A DNA stretch of 64,000 bases from Izhakiella australiensis (GCF_002006995.1 NZ_MRUL01000011.1:83421-147420), one strand, 5' to 3'. Counted from the stretch's first letter, positions 36,551-47,969 are shown. Notes: generated by a model not told the origin, from the sequence alone. Program-made: numbers and translations.

Positions 36551-37888
36551 TCAGAACTTATAGTTAAATTCCGCGCCGTACAGCCAGGCTTTACCGTCAG
36601 AATTGAAGGTATAAGGCACTGGTCTGCCGCCGTTAGCCCGCGTTGCGGCAAGGTCGGTACCTTCTTTAACCGTCACTTTCTGACCGTGCATGTAAGATAC
36701 GCCCAGGTCGACTGAGGCATTTTCATTGAAGGCGTAGGTGGTGCCGAGGCTCAGCCACAGACGGTCCTGATCCGGAATGGAAATTGAACGCTTATCCGAA
36801 GGAACCGGGCTGTCATCAAAGGCGATACCGCCACGGAAGGTCCAGTTATCATCGTAGAAATAGGAGGTTCCCAGCGCGATGCGGTAAGCATCCCGGTAGC
36901 CTTCTTCCTTGTAGAACAGCGTCTGTCCGTTAGAGCCCGTCGCTTTCAGCTCCTGGAACTGACTCCAGCTGGTATAAGCCATGCTGTAGTGGACAGCCCA
37001 TTTCGGCGCCACTTTATGGTAGCCAGAAAGCTCCCACATTTCAGGCAGATTGAGCGTCAGAGAGCCAGGGATCGTGCTGCCGCTGGTGCCGTATGGCAGC
37101 CCGAACTGACCGGCCACCGGATTCAGCTGACTGGGGATATTACTCTTATAGTCGCCGTCAAAGTCGATTTTAACTTCTGAACGGTAGGTAAAGCCGAAGC
37201 GGTTATTTTCATCGACTTCGTACAGGATACCGGCATTCCAGCCGTAACCCCATTTATCCCCTTTAAGGTGTGCTACTTGCGTATCCGCCGGTGCGGCAGG
37301 CAGGCCGACCGCAGGCAGCTGCGAGCCCAGCTCGCCAGCATAGCGCTCAATTTTAGCCCGGGCGTAAACCGCGTCAAAGCCAACGCCGAAGCTGAAGTGG
37401 CTGTTAAGACGATAGGCGGTGCTCAGGTTGAGGTTGGTGGTCATCAGGTCGGTTTTACCGCCGTAGCCGCCGGCAGCATAACTGTTGCTGTATTCTGTCG
37501 CCAGACCGTAGTTGCTGGTTGCCGATGCGCCAATCCACCATTGATCGTTGATCGGCTGAACATAGTGAATATTGGGGATCCACTGATTAGGTGCAATATT
37601 CTTGGCGTCCAGGCTGTTGCCTGAAGCGGTACGGCCAGAAATATCTACGCTTGGGTCGACGTAAACCGCGCCAATTGAAAACATTGGGCGATCCATTAGC
37701 GCCATGGTGGCCGGGTTACGACTGGCGGAAGCCGCCGTGTCCCCTATTGCACCTTCGCCTGAATAAGCGCGCCCCAGGCCGACAGCGGAAAATTCATTGA
37801 GCTGAAAGCCCGCGGCTGAAACGTTTGTTGTAACAAGTGCCACTGCTGCTGCCAGTGCAGACTTTGCAAACAGGTTTTTATGGTTCAT
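36551..37888 (-). CDS. fadL: Long-chain fatty acid outer-membrane transporter FadL
   Basis: 445-residue outer-membrane beta-barrel that imports long-chain fatty acids. Signal peptide, then the conserved N-terminal plug [20 protein letters not shown] and [13 protein letters not shown]. It ends in [11 protein letters not shown], a typical barrel-final strand with terminal Phe. The ATG at 37888 is used; a GTG two codons upstream is the alternative. Two FadR-type sites lie 86-125 bp upstream, so repression by FadR in the absence of fatty acids is expected. Confidence 0.96.
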   Translation of the reverse strand: MNHKNLFAKSALAAAVALVTTNVSAAGFQLNEFSAVGLGRAYSGEGAIGDTAASASRNPATMALMDRPMFSIGAVYVDPSVDISGRTASGNSLDAKNIAPNQWIPNIHYVQPINDQWWIGASATSNYGLATEYSNSYAAGGYGGKTDLMTTNLNLSTAYRLNSHFSFGVGFDAVYARAKIERYAGELGSQLPAVGLPAAPADTQVAHLKGDKWGYGWNAGILYEVDENNRFGFTYRSEVKIDFDGDYKSNIPSQLNPVAGQFGLPYGTSGSTIPGSLTLNLPEMWELSGYHKVAPKWAVHYSMAYTSWSQFQELKATGSNGQTLFYKEEGYRDAYRIALGTSYFYDDNWTFRGGIAFDDSPVPSDKRSISIPDQDRLWLSLGTTYAFNENASVDLGVSYMHGQKVTVKEGTDLAATRANGGRPVPYTFNSDGKAWLYGAEFNYKF

Positions 37889-37973
37889 GACCACAACCTC
37901 ATTTATCTAATTTTTAAACGTATGTTACATCAGGTAACAATGGATCGCGGATTGTAGGGACTGGAATACATCT

Positions 37974-37990
37974 GACAAATCAGACCAGTG
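37974..37990 (-). promoter_or_regulatory. FadR operator OB2 of fadL
   Basis: Minus strand CACTGGTCTGATTTGTC, very like the second FadR site of E. coli fadL. Confidence 0.78.
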
Positions 37991-37994
37991 GCCC

Positions 37995-38013
37995 AAGTAT
38001 AGGTCCGACCTGT
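37995..38013 (-). promoter_or_regulatory. FadR operator OB1 of fadL
   Basis: Minus strand CAGGTCCGACCTATACTT core, near-palindromic AGGTC-C-GACCT, matching the first FadR site of E. coli fadL. Confidence 0.82.
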
Positions 38014-38235
38014 GCTAAAGTTGCAATATTGTTTAGCAAATATTTCGCAAATGATTTTAAAAAAGCGATCCGCTTAACAAAATCTTTCTTTTTGATTTCA
38101 ATTCATTTGCCGGATATGCGGCAGATCAATTTTTTTGCCGATAAAACGCGGGGGCGCTACCTGTTCGTTAATACAGGAGTAAACTGCAGGGCAGTGAGAA
38201 AGTATTTAACCTGTCGTAACGTCAAGGAGCCAGAT

Positions 38236-38532
38236 TTGAAAAATTCTCTGAATAAATGCAGCGCAAATGAGACCGCTGCCTGTTGCTGTGTGGATGTCGG
38301 CACCGTGATGGACAATTCTGATTGCAGCGCTTCCTGGCGCCAGCGCTATGACGACCGTCAGCAAGCCGAAGCGTCGCTGGCGGCGCTGACGGCAAAAGCA
38401 CGGGCGGCGGAATCTGAGCCTTGCGTCATTTCGCCCCGCTTTGAACAAGACGCCGCAGGCGTATGGCTTAATGTTGATTTTACCTTTAGCTGCCAGGCTG
38501 AGGCGCTGATTTTCCAGCTGGGTTTACGTTAG
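38236..38532 (+). CDS. yfcZ: DUF406 family protein YfcZ
   Basis: 98-residue cytoplasmic protein of unknown function, close to E. coli YfcZ: KCSANETAACCCVDVGTVMD, ESEPCVISPRF and the C-terminal EALIFQLGLR. The start is a TTG at 38236 with AAGGAG seven bases upstream; no ATG is near, and this places the conserved N terminus correctly. The cysteine cluster CCC near the N terminus is conserved and may bind metal or be redox active, which is inference. It lies between fadL and fadI, as in E. coli. Confidence 0.9.
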   Translation: MKNSLNKCSANETAACCCVDVGTVMDNSDCSASWRQRYDDRQQAEASLAALTAKARAAESEPCVISPRFEQDAAGVWLNVDFTFSCQAEALIFQLGLR

Positions 38533-38651
38533 GCTGTCTGATTCTGCAACCGGCAGCTTCCGGCTGCCGTTTTTTCTGTTAAAGCGTGTTTTTACTCTCA
38601 ATTTTTTCTTCTGCCGCTTGGCGAAATTCCCCGTTATCGATAAAACTTAGG

Positions 38652-38668
38652 ATCAGGTCTGACCACTA
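38652..38668 (+). promoter_or_regulatory. FadR operator upstream of fadI
   Basis: ATCAGGTCTGACCACTA, near-palindromic AGGTC-T-GACCA, 44 bp before the fadI ATG; matches the FadR half-site pattern. Confidence 0.8.
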
Positions 38669-38711
38669 AGGCAACCATGCCGTCGGTCTTTTAATTGCAA
38701 CAGGTGAACTG

Positions 38712-40022
38712 ATGAGCCAGCAGACGCGACTCTCCCAGCCCGGTGAACGGATTGTTATTACTCATGGACTTCGTACCCCCTTTGTCCGCCAGGCCACGGC
38801 CTTCCACGGCATTCCGGCTGTGGAACTGGGCAGGATGGTGGTGAGCGAACTGCTGGTGCGTAGCGAGTTACCGCCAGAAGTGATTGATCTGCTGGTCTTT
38901 GGTCAGGTGGTCCAGATGCCTGAGGCGCCGAATATCGCCCGTGAAATCGTTCTTGGCAGCGGAATGAGCGTCAATACCGATGCCTACAGCGTGAGCCGCG
39001 CCTGCGCAACCAGCTTTCAGGCGGTAGCCAACGCGGCGGAGAGTCTGCTGGCCGGCACGGCGCAGGTGGCTATCGCTGGCGGGGCCGATTCCAGCTCGGT
39101 ATTGCCGATTGGCGTCAGTAAAAAGCTGGCGCGTATGCTGGTTGATCTCAACAAGGCCCGCTCACTGGGACAAAAACTTTCGTTGCTCAGGCAGCTGCGT
39201 CCGCGCGATTTGCTGCCGGTGCCTCCGGCAGTCGCCGAATATTCCACCGGCTTACGCATGGGCGATACCGCAGAACAGATGGCTAAAACCCATGGCATTA
39301 CGCGTGAAGCGCAGGACAGCCTGGCCCATCGCTCCCATGAGCGCGCCGCGCGCGCCTGGCAGCAGGGATTGCTGAACGATGAAGTGATGACCGCCTATAC
39401 CGCGCCGTTTCGCGAGGCGATAGAACAGGATAATAATGTCCGCCACAATTCCAGTATGGAAAGTTACAGCCGCCTGCGGCCGGCATTTGACCGCAAACAC
39501 GGTAGCGTTACCGCCGCCAACAGCACGCCGCTCACCGACGGCGCGGCAGCTGTAATGCTGATGACTGAAGGACGGGCGAAGGCGCTGGGCATTACGCCGC
39601 TCGGCTATCTCAGGAGCTATGCCTTCAGCGCGATTGATGTCTGGCAGGATATGCTGCTGGGCCCGACTTACGCCTCACCGCTGGCGCTGGATCGCGCGGG
39701 CATTACGCTCAGCGATTTGACGCTGATTGATATGCACGAAGCTTTCGCCGCCCAGACCCTTGCTAACCTCAAGCTTTTTGCCGACGAGCGCTTTGCCCGC
39801 GAGATGCTTAATCGTCCCCATGCGCTGGGTGAAGTTAACGAAGAGCAGTTTAACGTGCTGGGCGGCTCGATTGCCTACGGGCATCCTTTTGCCGCCACAG
39901 GGGCAAGGATGATTACCCAGACGCTGCGCGAATTGCAGCGCCGCGGCGGCGGTTTGGGACTGGTTACCGCATGCGCAGCCGGCGGCCTGGGCGCGGCGAT
40001 GGTGCTGGAGAGCTATTCATGA
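38712..40022 (+). CDS. fadI: 3-ketoacyl-CoA thiolase FadI
   Basis: 436-residue thiolase of the anaerobic fatty-acid beta-oxidation complex (beta subunit); cleaves 3-ketoacyl-CoA with CoA. The acylated cysteine is in SRACATSFQ (about Cys98), the [11 protein letters not shown] histidine and the C-terminal [10 protein letters not shown] cysteine complete the site. The long VEYST loop region [20 protein letters not shown] is typical of FadI rather than FadA. The stop overlaps the fadJ start. A FadR site lies upstream. Confidence 0.96.
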   Translation: MSQQTRLSQPGERIVITHGLRTPFVRQATAFHGIPAVELGRMVVSELLVRSELPPEVIDLLVFGQVVQMPEAPNIAREIVLGSGMSVNTDAYSVSRACATSFQAVANAAESLLAGTAQVAIAGGADSSSVLPIGVSKKLARMLVDLNKARSLGQKLSLLRQLRPRDLLPVPPAVAEYSTGLRMGDTAEQMAKTHGITREAQDSLAHRSHERAARAWQQGLLNDEVMTAYTAPFREAIEQDNNVRHNSSMESYSRLRPAFDRKHGSVTAANSTPLTDGAAAVMLMTEGRAKALGITPLGYLRSYAFSAIDVWQDMLLGPTYASPLALDRAGITLSDLTLIDMHEAFAAQTLANLKLFADERFAREMLNRPHALGEVNEEQFNVLGGSIAYGHPFAATGARMITQTLRELQRRGGGLGLVTACAAGGLGAAMVLESYS

Positions 40023-42175
40023 CAACCACATCGGCTTTTACCCTCAACTACCGTTTGGACCACGTAGCGGTGATCACTATCGACGTGCCTGGCGAGAAGA
40101 TGAATACCCTGAAAGCGGCGTTCGCGCCGCAGCTGCAGGCGGTGATACGCGAAGCGCGCAGTCATCAACAGCTGGCGGGCATCGTGCTGATTTCCGGCAA
40201 GCGTGATTCATTTATTGCTGGCGCTGATATCAACATGATTGCTGAATGCCAAACCGCACAGCAGGCTCAGGCGCTGGCGGAGCAGGGGCAGCTTATTATG
40301 CAGGAGCTGGCTGATTTACCTTTTCCGGTGGTGGCGGCTATCCACGGCGCCTGCCTGGGCGGCGGACTGGAACTGGCGCTGGCCTGCGATAAACGCGTCT
40401 GTACCGCTAACGATAAAACCCGACTCGGCCTGCCGGAGGTGCAGCTGGGGTTACTGCCTGGCTCCGGTGGTACTCAACGCTTGCCGCAGCTTATTGGTCC
40501 GTCGCGCGCGCTGGATATGATCCTGACGGGTAAGACGCTTCGTCCACGTCAGGCGCTGAAGATGGGACTGGTCGACGATGTGGTTGCCGATAGCATTCTG
40601 CTGGAAACCGCCGTGACGATGGTGTTGAAAGGGGCGGTAAAACGCCAGCCCTGGCCGCTGCGCGAGCGCGTGCTGAACGCGCCGCTGGGCCGTCAGGTTT
40701 TATTCCACATCGCCGCGAAAAAAGCCCAGGCTAAGGCGCAGGATAACTACCCGGCGATTGAGCGCATTCTTGCGGTAGTCGAAACCGGACTGGCGCAAAA
40801 AAATCGTAGCGGCTATATCGCCGAGGCCCGCGCCTTTGGCGAACTGGCTATGACCCCGGAGTCAGCCGCGCTGCGCAGCATCTTTTTTGCGACCGGTGAA
40901 ATGAAACGCGAGCAGGCAAACGATGACAATATTCAGCCACTGCATAAGGTCGGGGTGCTTGGCGGCGGATTAATGGGCGGCGGGATTGCCAGCGTAGCGG
41001 CTGCCAAAGCGGGGCTACCGGTACGTATTAAAGATATTAATACTCAGGGAATTAACCATGCATTGAAATACAGCTGGGATTTGCTGAGCCGTAAAGTTAA
41101 GCGGCGTCATATCACCCCGGCGCAGCGTAATAAGCAGATGGCGCTCATCTCCGGCGGCACCGACTATCGGGGATTCGCCGGAATTGACCTGGTGATGGAA
41201 GCGGTGTTCGAAGATCTGGCGCTCAAGCAGCAGATGGTTAATGACGTTGAAAGCCGCTGCGGCGCGCAGACTATTTTTGCCTCAAATACCTCCTCTTTAC
41301 CGATCGGCGATATTGCGGCACAGGCAGCGCGCCCGCAGCAGGTTATCGGTCTGCACTTTTTCAGCCCGGTTGATAAGATGCCGCTGGTGGAAATCATTCC
41401 CCATAAAGCAACGTCAGAGCAGACCGTGGCGACCACCGTTGCGCTGGCACGCAAAATGGGCAAGACGCCGATCGTGGTGGCGGACAGCGCCGGTTTTTAT
41501 GTCAACCGCATTCTGGCTCCCTATATTAATGAGGCGCTGCGCTGCGTACTGGAAGGCGAAGCAATTGATCGGGTGGATGACGCTCTGGTTAAGTTTGGCT
41601 TTCCGGTCGGCCCGATTCAGCTGCTGGATGAGGTTGGCATTGATGTGGGCAGTAAGATCCTGCCAATTATGGCTGAAGCGTTCGGTGAACGTTTTGCTGC
41701 GCCGGAGGCCTTTGAACGGGTGCTGGCTGACGGTCGCAAAGGTAAAAAGAATCGACGCGGATTTTATCTTTATCCTGCCGGCGGCCGGGGTCGGAAAAAG
41801 GGCGATGAACAGGTTTATAAGCTGCTGCAGGTTACGCCGGGAGCACATCAAACGCCGCAGCAGATTGCCGAGCGCTGCGTGATGATGATGCTAAATGAAG
41901 CGGTACGCGCGCTGGATGAAGGGGTGATTAAAAGTCCGCGAGATGGTGATATCGGCGCTATCTTTGGCATCGGTTTTCCACCGTTTCTCGGCGGACCTTT
42001 CCGCTATCTGGATCAGTGCGGAATTTCAGATATTGTCAATATGTTAACATTGTTAACGCAACAGCATGGTCCACGATTTACCCCCTGCCAGCGTCTTCAG
42101 GCAATGCTGAGCAATGATGAAAAATTTTACAAAACTTCTTCGTCAGACAATACCCATGCCGCTTCAGCGGGTTAG
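40019..42175 (+). CDS. fadJ: Fatty acid oxidation complex subunit alpha FadJ
   Basis: 718-residue bifunctional enzyme. N-terminal enoyl-CoA hydratase/isomerase half (about 1-190) with the oxyanion loop [11 protein letters not shown] and catalytic glutamates in [14 protein letters not shown] and [19 protein letters not shown]. Then 3-hydroxyacyl-CoA dehydrogenase with the NAD loop [14 protein letters not shown] (about 314-327) and [14 protein letters not shown]. It starts at the ATG overlapping the fadI stop. A basic [10 protein letters not shown] loop is near residue 590. Confidence 0.96.
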   Translation: MTTTSAFTLNYRLDHVAVITIDVPGEKMNTLKAAFAPQLQAVIREARSHQQLAGIVLISGKRDSFIAGADINMIAECQTAQQAQALAEQGQLIMQELADLPFPVVAAIHGACLGGGLELALACDKRVCTANDKTRLGLPEVQLGLLPGSGGTQRLPQLIGPSRALDMILTGKTLRPRQALKMGLVDDVVADSILLETAVTMVLKGAVKRQPWPLRERVLNAPLGRQVLFHIAAKKAQAKAQDNYPAIERILAVVETGLAQKNRSGYIAEARAFGELAMTPESAALRSIFFATGEMKREQANDDNIQPLHKVGVLGGGLMGGGIASVAAAKAGLPVRIKDINTQGINHALKYSWDLLSRKVKRRHITPAQRNKQMALISGGTDYRGFAGIDLVMEAVFEDLALKQQMVNDVESRCGAQTIFASNTSSLPIGDIAAQAARPQQVIGLHFFSPVDKMPLVEIIPHKATSEQTVATTVALARKMGKTPIVVADSAGFYVNRILAPYINEALRCVLEGEAIDRVDDALVKFGFPVGPIQLLDEVGIDVGSKILPIMAEAFGERFAAPEAFERVLADGRKGKKNRRGFYLYPAGGRGRKKGDEQVYKLLQVTPGAHQTPQQIAERCVMMMLNEAVRALDEGVIKSPRDGDIGAIFGIGFPPFLGGPFRYLDQCGISDIVNMLTLLTQQHGPRFTPCQRLQAMLSNDEKFYKTSSSDNTHAASAG

Positions 42176-42184
42176 CGAAATGTG

Positions 42185-42211
42185 CCCTGCTGACGCCTGG
42201 CGTCAGCAGGG
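42185..42211 (+). other. Strong hairpin between fadJ and sixA
   Basis: CCCTGCTGACGC, CTG loop, GCGTCAGCAGGG: perfect 12-bp stem 9 nt after fadJ. No T-run follows, so it may stabilise the 3' end or help a factor-dependent terminator. Confidence 0.6.
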
Positions 42212-42347
42212 AGAAAAGCGTTTAATAAGTGAACGGCTTGTTGACTATAATGAAGGCGTTAAGGTACAACACAGCGTTCATTTGTAAAATGAAGGGTCGG
42301 TTTTGAAACACTTTACCGGCGTTTTTATTTAACAACAGCGGTGCAAT

Positions 42348-42830
42348 ATGCAAGTTTTCATTATGCGTCATGGTGATGCAGCGTTAGATGCAGCGAGTGA
42401 TTCCGTCAGACCTCTTACGCATTGCGGCTGTGACGAATCCCGTCAGATGGCAGGCTGGTTGAAAAATCAGCACGTGAACATCGAGCGGGTTCTGGTTAGT
42501 CCCTATCTGCGCGCTGAACAGACTCAGCAAACAGTTCGTGAAATATTACCTCTGCCGGAAGGGCGGGAGGTGCTGCCCGAGCTGACGCCGGGAGGCGATC
42601 CGGCGCTGGTGGCCTGCTACCTGCAGTCGCTGGCCGCAGAAGGGGTGAAATCGGTCATTGTTATTTCTCATCTGCCGCTGGTCGGCTATCTGGTTTCTGA
42701 ACTCTGTCCGCAGGAGACGCCGCCGATGTTCGCCACCTCGGCGATTGCCTGCGTTGAATATGACGCCGGGTACGCGCAGGGGAAACTGCTGTGGCAGGTT
42801 AGTCCGGCTAAGCTGGCAAAAGCAATATAA
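42348..42830 (+). CDS. sixA: Phosphohistidine phosphatase SixA
   Basis: 160-residue histidine phosphatase of the phosphoglycerate-mutase-like fold; removes phosphate from histidine of HPt domains such as ArcB and from NPr. Signature MRHGDAA with catalytic His8 and a second histidine in VIVISHLPLVGYLVSEL. E. coli SixA has 161 residues. Convergent with smrB, separated by a terminator. Confidence 0.94.
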   Translation: MQVFIMRHGDAALDAASDSVRPLTHCGCDESRQMAGWLKNQHVNIERVLVSPYLRAEQTQQTVREILPLPEGREVLPELTPGGDPALVACYLQSLAAEGVKSVIVISHLPLVGYLVSELCPQETPPMFATSAIACVEYDAGYAQGKLLWQVSPAKLAKAI

Positions 42831-42849
42831 CCGCCTGATTCAGACTCTC

Positions 42850-42878
42850 AGCGCCGACGCTATCGCGTCGGCGTTTTG
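42850..42878 (+). terminator. Terminator after sixA
   Basis: CGCCGACGC, TATC loop, GCGTCGGCG, TTTT. Confidence 0.88.
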
Positions 42879-42888
42879 GCTTTAGCGT

Positions 42889-43440
42889 CTACAGCAGCGC
42901 GGGCGGTTGCCACTCTTCAAGCTCAATCAATACCAGCAGCGCGGCGTCGCCGCCGAACATTTTCGGGGCCTGATGGAAGGCACACACGTCCGGATGCTGC
43001 GCCAGCCAGAGCGGGGTCTGCTGCTTCAGGATATGCTTGCCGTGGCCATGCATCACGCTGGCGCAAAACAGATGTTCGCGTCGGCAGGCGGCAATCAGCG
43101 CCCCCAGCTCCTGTTTGGCCTGTAGCTGGGTCAGGCCGTGCAAATCGAGAAATATCTCAGGCGCATAGTCGCCGCGGCGCAGCTTTTTCAGCTCATAGGC
43201 GTCAACGTCGGCGCGGACATAACGCACTGGCCCTTCCGCTGCCAGCAGCGGCTGGAACTCATCGGAAAAATAGTGGCTGGCATCAATCTGCTCTGACAAC
43301 AATCGCTTTGCCGAAGGCGCTTTGCTGACCTTAGGCGCGGGCTTGTGCAGAACGGTGTCCTGTTTCATTTTGGTGGTGCCGCGCACCAGCTGGTTAAACA
43401 GAGCCCGATCTTCGGCGCTCAGAGGATTTTTTTTGCTCAT
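42889..43440 (-). CDS. smrB: Ribosome rescue endonuclease SmrB
   Basis: 183-residue Smr-domain protein (formerly YfcN). SmrB cuts mRNA between collided ribosomes so that stalled complexes can be rescued. N-terminal linker with [17 protein letters not shown], then the Smr domain from about residue 95: [20 protein letters not shown] and the [18 protein letters not shown] core with the DLHG and HGHG catalytic motifs. Same length as in E. coli. Divergent from prmB. Confidence 0.95.
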   Translation of the reverse strand: MSKKNPLSAEDRALFNQLVRGTTKMKQDTVLHKPAPKVSKAPSAKRLLSEQIDASHYFSDEFQPLLAAEGPVRYVRADVDAYELKKLRRGDYAPEIFLDLHGLTQLQAKQELGALIAACRREHLFCASVMHGHGKHILKQQTPLWLAQHPDVCAFHQAPKMFGGDAALLVLIELEEWQPPALL

Positions 43441-43632
43441 CAGTAACTGTATTTTCGCCCTTAATGCCTTGTGTTTGCCGCTGCCGCCCGGTGGCGATGG
43501 CCTTTAAGTTTACCCGTAAAAAGCGCGTTCGCGTTCAACAAATATCAGCTTTTTAATTCAGATGCGATGAAATAGCGTTCCCTTCATGGCAAACTAACGC
43601 CCAGCTTGATTGACCGGCCTGTGGAGGGCAAT

Positions 43633-44565
43633 TTGGACAAAATTTTTGTCGAGGAAGCAGTCAGCGAACTGCATAGCATTCAGGATATGTTGCGCTGGGC
43701 CGTTAGTCGTTTTTCCGCCGCCGGCCTCTGGTACGGTCACGGTACCGATAATCCCTGGGATGAAGCGGTACAGCTGGTATTGCCAACGCTTTATCTGCCG
43801 CTCGACATTCCGGAAGACATGTATCGTTCTCGCCTGACAATCAGCGAGCGTCAGCGGGTCGTTGAACGTATTATCCGCCGGGTAAAAGAATTTATTCCCG
43901 TCGCCTATCTGACCAATAAAGCCTGGTTTTGCGGCCACGAATTTTACGTTGATGAGCGGGTGCTGGTGCCGCGTTCGCCGATCGGCGAATTGATAGCGCA
44001 GAATTTTGCCGGACTGCTGCCTGAGTCTCCCACGCATATTCTCGATATGTGTACCGGTAGCGGCTGCATCGCCATTGCCTGCGCCTATGCCTTTCCTGAG
44101 GCGCAGGTTGACGCCGTCGACCTCTCCGCTGATGCGCTGGCAGTTGCCGAGCTGAATATCCATCAGCACGAAATGCAGCACCAGGTGACGCCGATACGCT
44201 CCGACCTTTTTCGCTCGCTCACAACGCTTCCTTACGATTTAATCGTCAGCAATCCCCCGTATGTCGATGCTGAAGATATGGACGACCTGCCGGATGAATA
44301 TAGCCATGAACCTGAAATAGGGCTGGCTGCCGGGCAGGACGGACTCGATCTGGTGAAGCGCATCCTGGCGCAGGCGCCGGATTATCTTAGCGCGCAGGGC
44401 GTGCTGATTTGCGAAGTCGGCAACAGCATGGTGCATATGATCGATCAGTATCCCGATATTCCCTTTAGCTGGCTGGAATTTGAAAATGGCGGCGACGGTG
44501 TTTTCATGTTGACGCGCGACCAGATTGTTGCCGCGCAGCATCACTTTGCTGCATTTAAAGCGTAA
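43633..44565 (+). CDS. prmB: 50S ribosomal protein L3 glutamine methyltransferase PrmB
   Basis: 310-residue SAM-dependent N5-glutamine methyltransferase acting on ribosomal protein L3. SAM motif [20 protein letters not shown], the catalytic NPPY (207-210) and the [21 protein letters not shown]-terminal helix-rich domain. The start is a TTG at 43633 with GGAGGG just upstream, giving the conserved [11 protein letters not shown] terminus; the ATG 27 bases earlier adds an unrelated extension. First of the prmB-aroC-mepA-yfcA-epmC-yfcL run. Confidence 0.94.
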   Translation: MDKIFVEEAVSELHSIQDMLRWAVSRFSAAGLWYGHGTDNPWDEAVQLVLPTLYLPLDIPEDMYRSRLTISERQRVVERIIRRVKEFIPVAYLTNKAWFCGHEFYVDERVLVPRSPIGELIAQNFAGLLPESPTHILDMCTGSGCIAIACAYAFPEAQVDAVDLSADALAVAELNIHQHEMQHQVTPIRSDLFRSLTTLPYDLIVSNPPYVDAEDMDDLPDEYSHEPEIGLAAGQDGLDLVKRILAQAPDYLSAQGVLICEVGNSMVHMIDQYPDIPFSWLEFENGGDGVFMLTRDQIVAAQHHFAAFKA

Positions 44566-44588
44566 TCAAAAAAATAACTGAGGCTTGA

Positions 44589-45674
44589 ATGGCTGGTAAT
44601 ACATTAGGGCAACTGTTTCGCGTGACGACCTTTGGTGAGTCTCATGGTGTGGCGCTGGGGGCCATCGTAGATGGCGTACCGCCGGGCATCCCTTTAAGCG
44701 AAGCGGATTTGCAGCACGATCTGGACAGGCGTCGTCCCGGCACCTCGCGCTATACCACGCAGCGTCGGGAAGACGATCGGGTCAAAATCCTTTCTGGCGT
44801 TTTTGAAGGCGTCACCACCGGCACCAGCATCGGTCTGCTGATTGAGAATACCGATCAGCGCTCGCAGGATTACAGCGCGATCAAAGATCTGTTCCGGCCG
44901 GGGCACGCTGATTATACCTACGAACAGAAATACGGCCTGCGCGATTACCGCGGCGGCGGGCGCTCTTCGGCGCGTGAAACCGCAATGCGCGTCGCGGCGG
45001 GCGCTATCGCCAAAAAATATCTGGCAGTGCGTTTTGGCGTTCAGGTGCGCGGTTATCTGGCACAAATTGGTGACGTCGCCTGCGAGCTGAAAGACTGGGA
45101 CCAGGTGGAGCAAAATCCGTTTTTCTGCCCCGATCCCGACAAGCTTGAGGCGCTGGATGCGCTGATGCGGGCGCTGAAAAAAGAGGGCGACTCGATCGGC
45201 GCGAAGGTGACGGTGATGGCGGAGAACGTACCGCCAGGCCTGGGCGAGCCGGTATTCGATCGCCTTGATGCCGATCTGGCCCATGCGCTGATGAGCATCA
45301 ATGCCGTTAAGGGCGTTGAGATTGGCGACGGCTTTGCGGTAATCGGCCAGCGCGGCAGTCAGCATCGCGATGAGATCCGCGCCAGCGGTTTTCAAAGCAA
45401 CCATGCCGGCGGCATTCTCGGCGGTATCAGCAGCGGACAGCCGGTTATTGCCCATCTGGCGATGAAGCCGACATCCAGCATTACCGTGCCGGGGAAAACC
45501 ATCACCCGCACAGGTGAAGAGGTTGAGATGATCACCAAAGGTCGTCACGATCCCTGCGTAGGCATTCGCGCTGTGCCGATCGCCGAAGCGATGATGGCCA
45601 TCGTCCTGATGGATCATTTATTGCGGCATCGGGCGCAGAATGCCGAGGTTAATTCTTCGGTGCCGCGCTGGTAA
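44589..45674 (+). CDS. aroC: Chorismate synthase
   Basis: 361-residue flavin-dependent enzyme that makes chorismate from 5-enolpyruvylshikimate 3-phosphate, the last shared step to aromatic amino acids. Three chorismate-synthase signatures are seen: [34 protein letters not shown], and [17 protein letters not shown]. The start follows TGAGG. Tightly followed by mepA (4-nt gap). Confidence 0.98.
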   Translation: MAGNTLGQLFRVTTFGESHGVALGAIVDGVPPGIPLSEADLQHDLDRRRPGTSRYTTQRREDDRVKILSGVFEGVTTGTSIGLLIENTDQRSQDYSAIKDLFRPGHADYTYEQKYGLRDYRGGGRSSARETAMRVAAGAIAKKYLAVRFGVQVRGYLAQIGDVACELKDWDQVEQNPFFCPDPDKLEALDALMRALKKEGDSIGAKVTVMAENVPPGLGEPVFDRLDADLAHALMSINAVKGVEIGDGFAVIGQRGSQHRDEIRASGFQSNHAGGILGGISSGQPVIAHLAMKPTSSITVPGKTITRTGEEVEMITKGRHDPCVGIRAVPIAEAMMAIVLMDHLLRHRAQNAEVNSSVPRW

Positions 45675-45678
45675 CCCT

Positions 45679-46500
45679 ATGAAGAAATCGCTGTCCGTAC
45701 TCGCCGCGTTACTGTTCAGCACTTCGCTGCTGGCGGCCACGCCATGGCAAAATATCCGGCAACCCGTCAGCGGGCCGGCCCAGTCGATAGGGGCGTTCGC
45801 TAACGGCTGCATCATCGGCGCGCAGCAGCTGCCGCTGAAGTCCAGTAACTATCAGGTAATGCGCCAGGATCAGCGGCGCTACTTCGGTCATCCCGACCTG
45901 ATTTTGTTTATTCAGCGTTTGAGTAATCAGGTGAAAGGGCTACAGCTTGGCGAGGTATTGATCGGCGATATGGGTATGGCAGCAGGCGGACGCTTCAGCA
46001 GCGGCCATGCCAGTCATCAGAGCGGGCTTGACGTTGACATCTGGCTACAGTTACCGAAATCGCGCTGGAGTGAGGCGATGCTGCTGAAGCCGCAGCCGCT
46101 CGATTTGGTGAGTGCGGACGGACGTTCCGTTAACCGCAACTGGCAGCCACAGCTTGGCAGCCTGGTCAAACTGGCGGCGCAGGATAGCGAGGTAACGCGT
46201 ATTTTCGTGGCGCCGGCAATTAAAAAGCAGCTATGCGCCGAAGCGGGGGGCGATCGCGACTGGCTGCATAAAGTACGCCCGTGGTTCGGTCATCGTGCCC
46301 ATATGCACGTGCGCTTACGCTGCCCGCCCGATAGCCGCGAATGTCAGGAACAGCAGCCGCCTCCTGCGGGCGATGGCTGCGGCGCCGAGCTGGATAGCTG
46401 GTTCGCGCCGCCGAAGCCGGGCGCTGCAAAGCCGGTGAAACGTCAGCCGCCGCCGCTGCCTCCGTCATGTCAGGCTCTGCTGGATAAACATCTTCTCTAA
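45679..46500 (+). CDS. mepA: Penicillin-insensitive murein DD-endopeptidase MepA
   Basis: 273-residue periplasmic LAS-type metallopeptidase that cuts D-Ala-meso-Dap crosslinks in peptidoglycan. Signal peptide [20 protein letters not shown]. Zinc ligands H113 and D120 in HQSGLDVD, and H205, H208, H210 in HRAHMHVRL, with an extra histidine at 110. A conserved cysteine-rich C-terminal tail follows ([11 protein letters not shown]...GDGCGAELD). Start at the ATG at 45679, four bases after the aroC stop. Confidence 0.95.
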   Translation: MKKSLSVLAALLFSTSLLAATPWQNIRQPVSGPAQSIGAFANGCIIGAQQLPLKSSNYQVMRQDQRRYFGHPDLILFIQRLSNQVKGLQLGEVLIGDMGMAAGGRFSSGHASHQSGLDVDIWLQLPKSRWSEAMLLKPQPLDLVSADGRSVNRNWQPQLGSLVKLAAQDSEVTRIFVAPAIKKQLCAEAGGDRDWLHKVRPWFGHRAHMHVRLRCPPDSRECQEQQPPPAGDGCGAELDSWFAPPKPGAAKPVKRQPPPLPPSCQALLDKHLL

Positions 46501-46515
46501 GGAAAAACAGCGCAG

Positions 46516-47319
46516 ATGGAATGGTTCATTGTCGGACCTGCCTTACTGGCAGGATTGTTTGCCGTGGCGGTACTGGCCGGCTTTATCGACTCGATCGCCG
46601 GCGGCGGCGGGCTGATAACCATTCCTGCGCTGCTGAGTGCGGGTTTGTCTCCCGCGCAGTCGCTGGCGACCAACAAGCTGCAGGCGGTGGGTGGATCCTT
46701 TTCTGCCAGCCTCTATTTTGTTCGCAGCGGCGTGGTTAGCCTGGCGACGCAAAAACGCAATATTCTACTGACCTTAATAGGATCGGTTTCCGGCGCTTTA
46801 CTGGTGCAGCATGTGGACTCCGCCATACTGCGTCAGATATTGCCGCTGCTGGTCATGGGCATTGGCTTTTACTTCCTGCTGATGCCGCGCCTTGGCAGTG
46901 AAGACCGCCAGCACCGGCTGTCCGGCGTGCCTTTCGCGTTAGTCGCTGGCGGCTGCGTGGGCTTCTACGACGGCTTCTTCGGCCCCGGCGCCGGTTCATT
47001 CTATGCCCTGGCTTTTGTTACGCTGGCCGGTTTTAACCTGGCCAAAGCCACTGCCCATGCCAAGGTGCTTAATTTTACCTCCAACGTTGGCGGCCTGCTG
47101 CTATTTATGCTGGGCGGCAAGGTGGTATGGGGCGTTGGCCTGGTGATGCTTTGCGGCCAGGTGATTGGCGCGCGCCTTGGCGCCGGCATGGTGTTGAGTA
47201 AAGGGCAGTCTCTGATCCGACCGATGGTGGTGATAGTTTCGGCGCTGATGAGCGCCAAGCTGCTTTATGACAGCCATGGCGGCGTGGTGGCGACCTTTTT
47301 ACATCGCCTGTTTCAGTAA
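46516..47319 (+). CDS. yfcA: TauE/SafE family sulfite/anion exporter YfcA
   Basis: 267-residue inner-membrane protein with about eight helices in two halves, each with the TauE motif: FIDSIAGGGGLITIPALLSA with SLATNKLQAVGG, and GFYDGFFGPGAGSFYALAFV with AKATAHAKVLNFTSN. The substrate is probably a sulfur-containing anion; direct evidence is lacking. In operon order after mepA, 15 nt apart. Confidence 0.92.
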   Translation: MEWFIVGPALLAGLFAVAVLAGFIDSIAGGGGLITIPALLSAGLSPAQSLATNKLQAVGGSFSASLYFVRSGVVSLATQKRNILLTLIGSVSGALLVQHVDSAILRQILPLLVMGIGFYFLLMPRLGSEDRQHRLSGVPFALVAGGCVGFYDGFFGPGAGSFYALAFVTLAGFNLAKATAHAKVLNFTSNVGGLLLFMLGGKVVWGVGLVMLCGQVIGARLGAGMVLSKGQSLIRPMVVIVSALMSAKLLYDSHGGVVATFLHRLFQ

Positions 47320-47387
47320 AAGAACCTTTATTATGCACGGAAGTACCCGTCAGCCTCGGGCGACGGGGCGATTTTGAGAACACACAG

Positions 47388-47936
47388 ATGCAAACCGACC
47401 ATCATTACCAACAGCTGATTATGCTTTTCGACAGCTGCTTTCAGGACGATTTTCAGACCCGTCTCATTAAGGGAGAGGATGAGCCGATTTATCTTCCTGC
47501 GGATGAAACCTCCATCTGGAACCGGGTGGTATTCGCCCACGGTTTCTATGCCAGCGCGCTACATGAGATTTCCCACTGGTGTATCGCCGGGGAAGCGCGG
47601 CGCAAGCTGGTAGATTTTGGTTACTGGTATTGCCCGGACGGGCGTGATGCCGGTACGCAAAACGAATTTGAATCGGTTGAAATTAAACCACAGGCGCTGG
47701 AATGGTTATTTTGCGTTGCCGCCGGTTTTCCTTTTAACGTCAGCTGTGACAATCTTGACGGTGAATGTGAACCAGACCGCATTGCGTTTCAGCGCCGGGT
47801 TCATCAGCAAGTAATGAATTATCTGGAAAAAGGGATTCCGGCGCGTCCGGCTCGCTTTATTGCCGCGCTTCGCGCATATTACAAGACACCCACGCTGACG
47901 GCGACGCAGTTTCCCTGGCCGGAAGAGTTGTGTTGA
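47388..47936 (+). CDS. epmC: Elongation factor P hydroxylase EpmC
   Basis: 182-residue non-haem iron-like hydroxylase (formerly YfcM) that hydroxylates the beta-lysyl-lysine of EF-P, finishing its modification. Contains the metal-like motif ALHEISHWCIAG, and FGYWYCPDGRDAGTQN and FNVSCDNLDGECEPDRIAFQ. Same length as in E. coli. EF-P itself is not in this window. The ATG follows TTTTGAGAACAC, a weak site. Confidence 0.95.
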   Translation: MQTDHHYQQLIMLFDSCFQDDFQTRLIKGEDEPIYLPADETSIWNRVVFAHGFYASALHEISHWCIAGEARRKLVDFGYWYCPDGRDAGTQNEFESVEIKPQALEWLFCVAAGFPFNVSCDNLDGECEPDRIAFQRRVHQQVMNYLEKGIPARPARFIAALRAYYKTPTLTATQFPWPEELC

Positions 47937-47969
47937 GCTGGGTGTGAAGAACTGAACTGAGGACATTTC

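Noticed and set aside
35770..36651. 293-codon frame antisense to mlaA
   Set aside because: Runs across the mlaA gene and the terminator into fadL; no start signal; shadow of mlaA codon use.
44694..45617. Long reading frame antisense to aroC (307 codons)
   Set aside because: It lies wholly opposite a certain gene, has low-complexity composition and no ribosome binding site; a codon-bias shadow.
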